A stretch of 64,000 nucleotides of DNA, taken from contig CM049998.1 of the NCBI GenBank assembly GCA_016630955.3, positions 62,001 to 126,000 on the forward strand, read 5' to 3'. A program made the position numbers and the translations under genes. The DNA is from Didymella arachidicola (taxonomy: Eukaryota > Ascomycota > Dothideomycetes > Pleosporales > Didymellaceae). This document shows positions 33,564 to 44,765 of the stretch, piece after piece. How positions within the stretch are numbered: position 1 is the first letter of the stretch; every line of letters begins with the position of its first letter. The notes beneath the pieces are model-generated. The model made no database searches, had not been told where the DNA came from, and saw only the letters and a list, made by a program, of their open reading frames with translations.

Positions 33564-35355
33564 CGTCTCTTTAACATAGCACTGCTCGCCACGGGCCTTG
33601 TCGTTGATTATGTCGCTGGATTCCACAACAATGAACGAGCTCTCACAGTGGACGATCTTCCTCAATGTGGTGTACTTAGTTTTTGCCTTTCACCTCCACA
33701 GTGCTGACTGAAATAGCTTGACTGCCTCCTCCAAACCGTGCCAGCTGCTGGATGTAGTCTCTGGGATACCGAGTGCCAGTGTGCGAGCAAGGAGCTGACT
33801 TACAGCACGGCAGCATGTATCTTGATGAATTGTACTATGGCCGACTCCCTCGGCACCGCAAAAGTCCAAGCATATCTTTACAACCTCCCACATGAGTCAA
33901 AGACTGATCTTGTCTTCGCATCTCTGACAATAGTGTATACGATGGTGTGCTTGTTTGTTGCCTTGAGGTTCGCAAATCGACTGCTCACCAAGCATGTGAG
34001 AGCCGATCACTGGTGCATTCTCGCCGCACTACTGCTTGCGACTGCAACATACACCTCAGCGTACCAGAGTATGCACCTCAAGCTTCAGAGCCGTTCAGTC
34101 GTAATTAACCCAACCAGTGACACGCTACAACTTCGGCAAACATTTGTGGGATCTCGAGCCTGGCCAACTGCAGATGGCACTTCGATACTGTACGTTCCGT
34201 TTGCGCGGGCTATACTACATGTTCTCTGAAACATCTAGTCTATGCTTGCTGGAACCTATATGTCATTACGCTCGGTCTCGTCAAGATCTCCCTGGTTGTC
34301 TTTTACCTCCAAGTCTTCGAACACCGTCGTTTCACTCCAATCCAGTCCTTCTGGGACAGAAACGTCAAAGGGAAATGTCTGGATGTTGGCGCCATTGGAT
34401 TTGCGAAAAGCGCGTTGGCCATCACAGAAGACTTGATCATTCTGATTATGCCTATGCCTAGTCTGTGGGGCTTGCAGATGAAACGGTGGCGCAAGATTGC
34501 AGTTGCCTTCATGTTTGCGGTCGGAGCTTGTGGGTGATCTTACTACGCAATCACTGATTTTAGACTAACATACACAGTGGCTGCATCACAACCATCATCC
34601 GCCTCCGCTCACTTGCCGGTTTTAAGATCTCCCTCGATCCAACATGGGACTACACGAACGTGGTCATCTGGACTGGTGCCGAGCTCGCAGCAGGCATCGT
34701 TTGTGCATCGCTGCCCGCTGTTCGACAGCTCCTGATGATGATCCTGCCAAGTCGATTTCAGAAATGTCTCACGAATCGATCGCGCAGCCGTAGCATTCCA
34801 GGCCGAGACCAGGGCGGAACACCGATCTCACAGCGCCACCGCAAGGGTCGATCGATCTTCCCCGTGCCTACTGCTTCCGAGCTCGGGAAATCGACCTTCG
34901 GTGTCACAACGGACATCTCGACATCGAGCTGGACAAAAAGCCAGGCTGAGACAGTTGGTGACATCGAGCGAGGATACCCACAGGGCGGGCCGACCAAGAA
35001 TTCTGTATGGAACCCATTGCGGACACTGTTTCCGAAGCAATCGCAATCATTCCAGACCTCTTTCTGGTCGTCGGTGGACCGCGCTGGTAGTCCCCCGTCG
35101 CGCAATAAGCCAACAAGACGGCCAAACGTCACTGGCTTTCAGGCGACGAATCCACGAAAGGAGGGCGCGGAGACAACAGGTAAGGCAAGCGTAGATGAGC
35201 AAATCGAGCTGTTGCGAGTCCCAAGCGGAGCATATCAGACGTCTGAGCAGTATGACAATGAGAATGGCGACGTCACAGCGCTGCTGCGGATAGGCGCTCT
35301 GCCCGACGAGGAGTTGAGGCGCTTTGATTCACCTTGGAACCGGGACTTGAGATAG
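33561..35355 (+). CDS. CFEM-domain Pth11-like receptor, apparently lacking one helix
   Basis: Exons are 33561-33671, 33717-34068, 34118-34189, 34239-34533 and 34578-35355, giving 535 aa. A signal peptide (about 1-20) leads into a CFEM domain (about 30-85) with the spacing LPQCGLDCLLQTVPAAGC, DTECQCAS, AACILMNC. Helices follow: near TDLVFASLTIVYTMVC, ADHWCILAALL, YFYACWNLYVITLGLVKISLVVFY, AIGFAKSALAITEDLIILIMPMP, KIAVAFMFAVGACGG and VVIWTGAELAAGIVCASLPAV. Between the third helix and FWDRNVKGKCLD the family normally has another helix and a QC-P motif. Here EHRRF runs straight into TPIQSFWD, so six helices are visible. The long tail is Ser/Thr/Arg-rich. The family senses surface cues at the plasma membrane. 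Confidence 0.82.
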
Positions 35356-35954
35356 CCCATTACAAATTAATGCCAAGTTGTGATACTCAGCTTTTTCAAA
35401 CCGGAGCTTGAGGTTCAGCAGACTGCCATTCGAAGTTCGCCTGTTCCGGCATTCAAGTCTGGAGATCGACGTGCCTTCTCATGACATATCCACGACCAAG
35501 GGTGAAGGCAGGCCAGCCTAGAGCGATAGTGTTGTTCTTGTACTTGTACATGGGTAGTATCGATCTCGGCGGAAGAAGGTTTGATTGGGTTGCGGACAGC
35601 CTTACTGGATTGAAGCAGCGCCATCTCCGGAATAGAGATGAAATACACCAGAGAATTCCAATAGATAACATGGTGCACATGAGATTGGAATGTGTGTTAA
35701 AGCCGAAAGTGTGTCGAAAGATAGTACGTCGCGGCTGCCTTACAAAGGGCAATGTCCAGTTACGGAAGGCTTCGAGGCTCTGCCATCGCATCAAACTCAG
35801 CTTTGGGGATCGATTAATCGACTGCAGAAATTATAGCTCTATCTTGCGTCTTTCCAATGGAGACACGTTCAATCTTGTTGTGCGTTCGATCGTGAGCTAA
35901 AACTGCTCGCGAGCGGCTCAGTAATCAGAATTTCGAGGGATTAATGAACGGTTA
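35356..35954. other. Intergenic region
   Basis: Convergent gap between the CFEM receptor and the Clr5-region frames. A 113-codon minus-strand frame (35453-35794) has no motif and is probably random. Confidence 0.35.
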
Positions 35955-36398
35955 TCAATACTTGTTGATGCGTTCCAGCGAAGCTCTGATCTCTGCGTCA
36001 TCTCCTGATTCGACAGCCTGCAGGAAGGAATTGTTGGATAGCTTGGCGCTGAATGCGTGATACGCAGCGAAGGCCCCGGCCGGCTGGACCTCACCGTTCT
36101 TATCGAAGAACAACTTCATGGTCAGCAATGAACTTTCATGTAGATAAAATACGGAGACAAGGTTCACGGCGCTTTAGTCGCAGGAATTTGACCACCGAAG
36201 GACCAGCTTGGCTCCATGGAGCTGTACGACTGGATGCCGGCCACATCGGAAGCCGTATATCGCAAAACCTGGACTTGGGCTCCAGAAAGTGGACGAGGAC
36301 CATACAAGCAGAGAAAGAGAACAATTATCCGCCAGCACTCCGTCACTTGCCGAAATCTTGGAAAGTTGTTTTGCTAGGTTGCGTAGCAAACGATATGC
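35955..36398 (-). other. Possible 3' exons of the Clr5-domain gene
   Basis: Downstream of the Clr5 frame the minus strand keeps coding character in alternating frames. 36306-36398 reads AYRLLRNLAKQLSKISASDG. 36166-36268 reads YTASDVAGIQSYSSMEP and SWSFGGQIPATKAP. 35955-36119 reads MKLFFDKNGEVQPAGAF and ends ASLERINKY before TGA. Joining them needs introns of only about 35-37 nt without a clear branch site. They may therefore be true exons, frameshifted exons or a separate 54-residue small gene. Confidence 0.35.
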
Positions 36399-36458
36399 CT
36401 GTCAATGTTCGGGCTTATGTGGATCCCTGCACAGTTGGTTATATGAGAGTTCCATAAT

Positions 36459-37478
36459 CTACAGGAGTGAGGTCCGTTTTGGCCCTGATGTGACCTCATT
36501 CTGGACAGCCTGTGCAAGGTGTGATTCGAGCTTCTTGTAGAACCTTTCCTCGTTCAAGGTCAGTAGCAAAGCCAGCCCGACTGGGAGACAACAGCGATTG
36601 GGTAAAAGCATCTGCCCTCTAGGCCACGGACTTGCACTGCGAAGGAAGGGACTTGCGACAGAGATTGTCATGGTCCTTGGGCTTGGGGCGGGTGTACCTC
36701 TATCGGAGATGGTTCGACAAAGTATGGCTGGTGGGGTGGCTTGTCCAGTCAATTTGGAACACCATATCAAGAGCGTGAGTTTTACTTACGGGCCTTTGGA
36801 CTAAGTGCGTATTCTTCGTCCTCGCCTATGACATTGGCCCGCATCCAACGCTCGATCTTATCTGGTTCCACCACACGGCCTCTTACTTCAATAAGGAGTG
36901 CACTCTTGTGTGTTTCAATCAGTTTTTTGTGCTGACATTTACGCACGATCGCTTCCATTTCCTCTGGTTGAATGTTCTTGTTAAGATCCCATTTCTTAAT
37001 GCAAGTTACGTATTGCCGCTTCCTTCGACATGTCAGCCCCTTCTGCGAATGATATGGATCGAATTAAACTAACGCAGCTTTGAAACCAGTCATCATCTCA
37101 ATGATACTCATTACCTCATCCAGGGGCCGGTTCTGGTTGACATATAGCTCAATGATCTGCAGTTTGTGCCGCTCCCAGTCTTCTGGTGTGAGCGTCTGGG
37201 CTTTCTTCTTTCTTGGAGGAGCCGCTGATTCCAAGAGGTAGTCTGCTGCTTTCCTCTTTCGGGAAAGCATTGGCGGGCCCATCAAACCGTCAGTTGTCGC
37301 TACTTGGGCGTTCGTCGAGTCTGATTCATGATTCGGTATGATCTGATCCGGATCGGGCAGATTGAAGATAAGTTCCAACGATTCAAAATCGAAGTCCACT
37401 GTCTGTGTGTGATCTGAAATCGATGTCGAAATCGAAATCAAAAAGACCTGAGTCCGAGGACGCCAGCTCCCAGTCCAT
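36459..37478 (-). CDS. Clr5-domain protein
   Basis: Proposed minus-strand exons are 37448-37478, 37074-37413, 36790-37022 and 36459-36739. The last exon may instead end at 36495 and splice to 36398. The Clr5 domain spans exons 2-3: EDWERHKLQIIELYVNQN, RPLDEVMSIIEMMTGFKA, then KRQYVTCIKKWDLNKNI. It is followed by a charged helix and a Pro/Ser-rich stretch with ILCRTISDRGTPAPSPRT. Clr5 domains are putative DNA-binding or heterochromatin-related modules found in many filamentous fungal proteins. The two central introns (50-51 nt) are good. The first intron would be only 34 nt (37414-37447), because the ATG at 37478 is out of frame with the domain. The gene could be damaged at both ends. Confidence 0.6.
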
Positions 37479-37492
37479 GGTTTCAGATACAC

Positions 37493-38970
37493 GGAAGGTC
37501 GGTCAAGCAGTTGGGAATCTTGATCCTTAGGCTGAGATTTTAAGTCGACCGTCGTTCGCCGGCCAGAGAGTCATTCCAACCGAATTTTCGCGGGGACTGG
37601 AAAGTCTCCTTGAAATAGAGAAGAGGAATGCTTGGGCGAGCTTGTTCTGCTGTTAAACGTTGCGATGAGGGTAAAGCTCTGTGCTGCTCTCGAGGAATAG
37701 TTGATGACCCAGGAGGCTGAGCGTGGTGGCGCAACTCAGGCCCTCCCTTTCGTCGACAATGCGTGCGTTGTACCGGGTTCGGACCACCAACAAAGGTCCA
37801 TTCATTGGTCAACATCGTCGGAGCATTTACCTTCCCTGCACCGTCACATGACGGAATAGGAAGCTAGGCTAGACTTCGTGCAGGTATTGTGTGGGGTAGC
37901 CAGTACGCGTTCGCGTGATAACGGTGGCGCGCTTCAGTAGGCTGACCAAATTACTATCCGTCGCGCCTTGTATTGCTCAACAACTTTGGACGATTAAGAT
38001 GTGGTAAAAGTACTATGTAGCTCAATACGCAGGAAAAGTACTATGCAGTTCAAGACATAGCTGAAGTACCAACAATTCGGAGGGTGCAAAAGTACTATGC
38101 ACTTGCGGGAAATGAGCGGCGCGTCACAGGCTTCTGTATATAATAGCTAGGAGGACATGTGTTGCCCTTGTGGATATCCTTTTTCTTGTTCCGAATTCGT
38201 CAATATCCCATATAATGACCAAAAGCAATCTTTCCGTAGAAGCGGCCGCAGCCATTATCTTCGGCGTCTTGCAGCTTACCATTGGCCTGGTTGCACTCTG
38301 GCGACAACGACAACTTTGCTTGCAATATTGAAAGGCCTCTAATCACACAAAAGCGCACAGCAGCTGACGCCAATCAGGGTCAGATATGATGGTCGGAGAT
38401 ACACAATATGAAAGTACTGGTGGTGGTGACACATGCAGTAAAAGCCATAGCTGCGAGTTGTTTTAGTCAGGTCGATTGTGCGCAGAACGGACTTTAGGCG
38501 ATGGACATGATGGATATCATTCTAAAGCATGCTAGATTCATCGAATGAGAGGTTTCCCAACTGAAGAATTGAAGGGCGAGAACGCGTCCGCGAAGGCTAT
38601 TGAAAGCTGAGGTTGAGACATGTGAGGACTGAATGGCGGGCCTAGCGCGGTGACAGCATAGGGCACGGGCCATGTGGGGTGCGCAACGAGCTCCAGCACC
38701 TTCTTCTCATTCAAGTCATCAAACACAACTATCACCACTGCTGCTGCCTTAATAGCACAGAACCACACCCTCACTTCCTTCCTCGCTCGACCACACATAC
38801 CTTCCACTCTTACAGGTGCTGTACATACAACCATCCCACTACATACGTCACAGCCGGCCACACCAAGCTCATCCGTAACGACACCCACGATAGCTCCATC
38901 TACCGCAGCCACCGACAAGCTGTCGAAGCGCAAGCATTCCAGCGAGGACTCTAGTCCAACCAAGAAAATC
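37493..38970. other. Long intergenic region upstream of UBA1
   Basis: No supportable gene. It contains a set of short direct repeats at 38006-38100. From about 38674 an ATG-less frame runs into the UBA1 leader and carries a basic, NLS-like stretch. Confidence 0.45.
38006..38100. repeat. Three direct copies of AAAAGTACTATG
   Basis: The 12-mer AAAAGTACTATG begins at 38006, 38034 and about 38088. Flanks are similar after the first two copies (TAGCTCAA and CAGTTCAA). A fourth weaker GAAGTACCA lies between. Each core contains the palindrome AGTACT. Confidence 0.7.
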
Positions 38971-39125
38971 ATGACAGTGAGTGCGCTCGCTCGATCACTA
39001 AGCAGCTGCGCCAAAGTGGGTTGCGCCGGGCTGTGCAGCATTAGTAAACCAATGCGTGCTCACGTGTGGCAACCATGGAATATCGCGATGCTATCCCATT
39101 CACCAGTAACGTCCTCACTACTGCA

Positions 39126-42100
39126 ATGACTGATACACAGCAGGACAAGATGCAGGTTGACGACCCTCCAGCTGCCGTCGAGCAGCTCAAGGATGCGTCT
39201 GGTAACAATGGCGAGATCGACGAGTCCCTCTACAGCAGACAGCTGTACGTGCTTGGCCATGAGGCTATGAAGCGCATGGGATCTTCCAATGTCCTCGTCG
39301 CTGGTCTGCGGGGTCTCGGTGTCGAGATCGCAAAGAACATTGCCCTCGCCGGTGTCAAGTCGTTAACGCTATACGATCCCAAGCCCGCCGCTCTCGCCGA
39401 TCTCTCGTCGCAATTCTTCCTCCGCCCAGATGACGTCGGCAAGCCCCGCGCGGCTGTTACCATCCCTCGAGTCTCTGAGCTAAACCCATACACACCTGTG
39501 CAAGAATACTCTGGCAAGGACCTGACGTCAGACTTGTCTCAGTTAAAGAAGTTCCAAGTCATCGTTCTGACCGACACACCGCTGAAGGACCAGGTCACAA
39601 TCGCGGACTACTGTCACGAGAACGGCATCTATGTTGTTGTCACCGACACCTTTGGTCTGTTCGGATCTATCTTCACCGATTTTGGCAAGAACTTTACCAT
39701 TGGCGATCCTACCGGCGAAAACGTCACAAACGGGATCATTGCTGGCATTGATTCCGAGGGTCTAGTCTCAGCGCTTGACGAGACACGACACGGTCTTGAG
39801 GACGGAGACTGGGTCACATTCTCCGAAGTCAAGGGCATGGAGGGACTGAACGACTGCGCGCCTCGCAAGATCGAGGTCAAGGGGCCTTACACATTCTCCA
39901 TTGGCGACGTTTCAGGGCTCGGAGAGTACAAGAGCGGAGGACAGTACATCCAAGTCAAGATGCCCAAGATTGTGAACTTCGAGCCACTCAGCCAGCAGCT
40001 GAAGAAGCCCGAGCTTCTGATCTCCGACTTCGCCAAATTCGACCGCCCACAGCAGCTGCATGTCGGTATCCAGGCCTTGCACCAGTTCGCTGAGAGCCAC
40101 AATGGCGAGTTCCCGCGACCACATAATGAGGCCGACGCAGCCGAGGTTCTAAAGATTGCGCAGAACCTGGCTGGACAAGGTGAGGATACAGTAGAGCTTG
40201 ATGAGAAGCTGATCAAGGAGCTCAGCTACCAGGCTCGCGGTGATCTCAGCCCTGTTGCGGCCTTCTTCGGTGGTCTGGCTGCTCAGGAAGTTCTAAAGTC
40301 TGTTTCTGGAAAGTTCCACCCGATCATGCAGTGGTTGTATTTCGACTCCCTCGAGTCGCTCCCCACCTCGACAGCGCGCTCAGAAAAGGACTGCGCTCCG
40401 ATTGGTTCCCGCTACGATGGCCAGATTGCGGTTCTTGGACAGGAGTACCAGAAGAAGCTTGGCAATGTCAAACAATTCCTCGTTGGTGCTGGCGCCATCG
40501 GTTGCGAGATGCTGAAGAACTGGGCCCTTATGGGTCTCGCTGCTGGACCTGAGGGCAAGATAACCGTTACCGACAACGATCAAATTGAGAAGAGCAATTT
40601 GAACCGGCAGTTCCTGTTCCGTCCTCACGATGTCGGCTCACTAAAGTCTGCAGCAGCTGCGAAGGCGGTCCAGGCCATGAACCCCGATCTCAACAACAAG
40701 ATTGAGGTACTCTCAGACAAGGTTGGCCCAGATACAGAAGACATCTTCAACGAGACCTTCTGGAACTCCTTGGACGGTGTCACAAACGCTCTTGACAACG
40801 TTGAGGCTCGCACATACGTCGACCGCCGATGCGTGTTCTTCCGCAAGCCTCTACTCGACAGCGGTACACTTGGTACCAAGGGCAACACCCAGGTCGTTCT
40901 TCCCTTCATCACGGAATCCTACTCTTCGTCGCAAGATCCGCCGGAGAAGTCGTTTCCTATGTGCACACTTCGTAGTTTCCCCAACCGCATCGAGCACACC
41001 ATTGCATGGGCGCGTGAGGTGTTCGACTCGCTCTTTGTCAAAGGTCCTGAAGTCGTCAATCTCTATCTCACACAGCCTGACTATCTTGGCGCTTCATTGA
41101 AGCAGTCCGGCAACGAGAAGCAGACTCTAGAGACACTGCGCGACTTCTTGGTGACCGAAAAGCCGCTGACCTTCGACGACTGCATCATTTGGGCCCGCCA
41201 GCAATTCGAGAAGAGCTACAACCATAGCATTGCACAACTGCTGTATAACTTCCCCAAGGACTCCACTACAGGCTCGGGACAAGCGTTCTGGTCAGGACCC
41301 AAGCGCGCACCGGATCCGTTAAAGTTTGATCCTTCCAACCCAACACATGCGACATTTGTTGAAGCTGCCGCGATATTGCATGCGTACAACTACGGTATCA
41401 AACCGACCGCGACCAAGGAGCACTACCACGAGGTTTTGAACGACATGATCGTGCCTGACTTCAAGCCTGATCCCACTGTCAAGATCCAGGCCAGCGAGAA
41501 CGATCCCGACCCGAATGCCAACGCACCGCCTTTGGACGACAACGACGAGCTAAACAAGATCATCAGCCAGCTGCCATCGCCTAAGTCTCTTGCTGGCTTC
41601 AAGCTCGAGCCCGTCGAGTTTGAGAAGGACGACGATACAAATCACCACATCGACTTCATCACAGCATGCAGCAACCTGCGTGCTGAAAATTACAAGATCG
41701 AGCAGGCTGACCGCCACAAGACCAAGTTCATCGCTGGTAAAATCATCCCAGCGATCGCAACAACTACGGCGCTTGTCACTGGTCTTGTCAATCTCGAGCT
41801 GTACAAGATCATCGACGGCAAGGACGATATTGAACAGTACAAGAACGGCTTCATAAACCTGGCGCTGCCTTTCTTCGGCTTCAGTGAGCCCATCGCAAGC
41901 CCCAAAGGTACATACGCCGGGCCAGACGGCGATGTCACGATCGATAGGCTATGGGATCGCTTCGAGGTGGAGGACATTACGCTCAAGGAGTTCGTCGAGC
42001 ACTTCAAGAAGAAGGGTCTTGATATTCAGATGGTCAGCTCTGGCGTCAGTTTGCTGTACGCGTCGTTCTATCCTCCTGCCAAGCTCAAGGACAGGATGGG

Positions 42101-42293
42101 ATTGAGGTAAGCTGGAATCTTCCACTACTGCATGCAACATCGTCTAACATTTTCTAGCATGAGCAAGCTCGTCGAACACGTCAGCAAAAAGCCTGTGCCT
42201 GAACACCAGAAGAACGTTATCTTCGAAATCACAGCAGAGGACCAGAAGGAGGAGGACGTTGAGATCCCATACGTGATGGTCAAGTTGAAGTAG
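39126..42293 (+). CDS. UBA1: Ubiquitin-activating enzyme E1
   Basis: Exons are 39126-42106 and 42158-42293, giving 1038 aa. The order is: inactive adenylation half (YSRQLYVLGHEAMKRM start, then GLRGLGVEIAKNI), the active adenylation half with the ATP loop GAGAIGCEMLKNWALMG and SNLNRQFLFR, the catalytic-cysteine domain with PMCTLRSFPNRIEHT (Cys613; yeast Cys600), and the C-terminal ubiquitin-fold domain. It activates ubiquitin with ATP and passes it to E2 enzymes in cytosol and nucleus. The ATG at 39126 is the simplest start. An alternative is ATG 38971 plus an intron 38977-39140, giving almost the same N-terminus (MTQQDKMQV). The last intron is 51 nt. Confidence 0.96.
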
Positions 42294-42573
42294 GATCGTG
42301 GAGATCATAGACCTGGTGCATTTACGAGTGACTTGGTATGGATACGATGACGATAGACGAATTGCATGAATAGACACTTCAGATCATGGGCCCTCACCTC
42401 TAACATTCACGTGCCACCGACCGTTGCGGCGATTGAGTCCAGTCTCGGCCAGCATGTGGGGCGGTGGCCAAAGCGTCAGCCCTACAATGGCGGGACATTG
42501 ATTATCAAGCCTCAGCGACATTTCTCCAACACGCAAACATGTGAGCCACACACACTCTCGCCAGCAACCCAGC

Positions 42574-43650
42574 ATGGCGCCCTCGTTAGAAGAACCAACA
42601 CAAGTCGACTTTGACGCGCCGCTCAGGAATGCGCCGAAGCTCGTTGCGCCAGAGCCAGGTACGCCGCTCGTGAGCGACCTCCGTCGAATCGCATACTAAT
42701 GCTGCGCAGAACACTGTCCCGGCCCTGAGTCCCTCCAAGCAGGCAAGGCAGACAACTGCGCTGGCTGCCCTAACCAAGCAATATGCGCCTCGGCGCCAAA
42801 AGGGCCCGACCCGGATATTCCCCTCATCACCGCCCGCCTCGCCTCCGTACAACACAAGATCCTAGTCCTCAGTGGTAAAGGTGGCGTAGGGAAGAGCACA
42901 TTCAGCACCATGCTTTCGCACGGCTTTGCATCGAACCCCACCTCCACAGTCGGACTGATGGACACCGACATCTGCGGGCCGTCGATCCCGAAGATGATGG
43001 GTGTCGAAGACGAGACCATTCACGTCACTGCTGAGGGGTGGGAGCCTGTGTGGGTGAGCGAGAATCTGGGCGTTATGAGTGTGCAGTTCATGCTGCCCAA
43101 TCGCGACGACGCGGTCATTTGGCGCGGGCCGAAGAAGAACGGCCTGATCAAGAAGTTCCTCATGGATGTCCAATGGGGCGAGCTGGATTTCTTGCTCGTT
43201 GATACTCCGCCTGGCACGTCTGATGAGCATCTCAGTGTGAATTCATTCCTCAAGGCGAGCGGTGTCAGCGGTGCCGTGCTCGTCTCCACACCGCAGGAAG
43301 TCAGTCTGCTGGATGTCCGGAAGGAAATTGATTTCTGCCGCAAGGCGAGCATACCCATTCTCGGCATCGTAGAGAACATGTCCGGCTTCGTGTGCCCTGG
43401 TTGCAAACACGAGAGCCAGATTTTCCGCCCGAGTACAGGAGGTGCGAGGAGATTGGCCAAGGATGAGAACATCCCCTTCCTCGGCGCTGTCCCATTGGAT
43501 CCGCGAATTGGTATGGCCTGCGACTTCGGCGAGAGTTTTCTTACCGCGTACCCGGATAGCCCGGCGTGTAAGGCTATCAAAGACGTGGTGAGGAGAGTGG
43601 GCGAAGAACTTGGCTTGAGCGCGGAGGAAGTCTTGCCTGAGGACGAGTAG
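42574..43650 (+). CDS. NBP35: Cytosolic Fe-S cluster assembly P-loop ATPase Nbp35
   Basis: Exons are 42574-42658 and 42710-43650, giving 341 aa. The N-terminal ferredoxin-like cluster site has C31-x13-C45-x2-C48-x5-C54. The deviant Walker A motif GKGGVGKST is at about 84-92, with DTDICGPSIPKM and VDTPPGTSDEH downstream. The C-terminal CPGC motif, which holds a bridging cluster, is present. These are the diagnostic features of Nbp35, which forms a scaffold with Cfd1 and loads 4Fe-4S clusters on cytosolic and nuclear proteins. The length fits the family. It lies 280 bp downstream of UBA1 on the same strand, with its own leader. Confidence 0.96.
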
Positions 43651-44399
43651 CGGGGTAAGAGCCGAGCCAGTGTGAGGCTGCTCGTATAAATTGCAGTTCA
43701 AGACTAGCCTGAAATCATGAAATCACGATCCAGCCGACATGGCAGGCAGTCCAAACTGTGAGAAGGGCGTTTGGAGCTCATCCTGACGATCCCGTCGTCT
43801 CCACTCGACCTAACAGAGGCGTGCGCAGAATACCCAAGTCCGGACTGTGACTGGATAGCCATCCGCTTCCTGCTCGTGCATTCACATACGGATTTCGCAA
43901 GGAGTGTCGCCTCGCTCCCTTAGAGGCTCTGCAACGCTGCAGCTCCGACAGAAGCTGGCCATAGCGCGTGTCAGAAAGAGCGTTTGCAGTGCGTTTACTA
44001 GAGCCAATACAATCTTTGCATCTCGCCTCTTCACTATATTGACGAAATCTGTTTTCTATGGCTCTATCACTGTGTTGCAAGGAAGCTGTGTAGAACGATG
44101 CTGTTCATGGCCCCTCAGCGGCTTTGCGGCAATGACCGTGCTTTTACCGCACCAACAACCTTCGACAGTCTTGATGCCGCGCAAGCTCCAGGCTCTCTCA
44201 GAAGAAATACTTCTTCTCCCAGCTCGCGACAATTGGATTGTCTTCTCTGTTCGTAATAGTAACGCTGTAGTGCATTACAAATTCGTAGCTGATGCTCGTA
44301 GCGCCAACGATCTTGGAGAAATCATCCGCACGGTGCCTTAAGCGAACCGTTGCTCCGGTGGGCTGCGGTGGGATGACAGCTCTGGGCTGGTATCTCACC
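43651..44399. other. Intergenic region
   Basis: It carries the NBP35 3' flank. No gene-like frame is seen: a 145-codon plus-strand frame (43904-44341) has no motif. Confidence 0.4.
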
Positions 44400-44468
44400 C
44401 CGGTGGAGTCCAGTGGCATGGTTCAGCCCACCGGTGGAGTCCAATGGCATGGTTCAGTCCACCGGTGG
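44400..44468. repeat. 31-bp tandem repeat, 2.2 copies
   Basis: The unit begins CCGGTGGAGTCCARTGGCAT and ends GGTTCAGYCCA. Copies are 44400-44430 and 44431-44461 (two differences), then CCGGTGG at 44462-44468. It lies about 300 bp upstream of the maltose-permease-like gene, and each unit boundary carries ACCGGT. Confidence 0.85.
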
Positions 44469-44765
44469 GAGAAGTCCGCTCAGGGAGTTTGGCTGGCTCG
44501 CCGATCCTCGCTCATTGGTCGATGCAAGTCTTGACCATCGTGAAAGAGGTCCCGCGAGAACATCAAATCTGGGGTCCCCGCGAACTACTCTCAAACTGGA
44601 TGCAACCCACGTGGTTTTCCAAGCCAGTATGGGAGGACGTGCTTTTCAGGAGCTCGACTATATAGCAGCTGCAGATCACCAGGCTTCACTCTTTCCATCA
44701 GGCTCGTTGACCCAGCGCAGTAAGGCAGTACAAATTCGCAGAGCAATATCATACAGAGCAAAGCC

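Noticed and set aside
39529..39540. TGACGTCA inside UBA1
   Set aside because: Lies in coding sequence and is best explained by chance.
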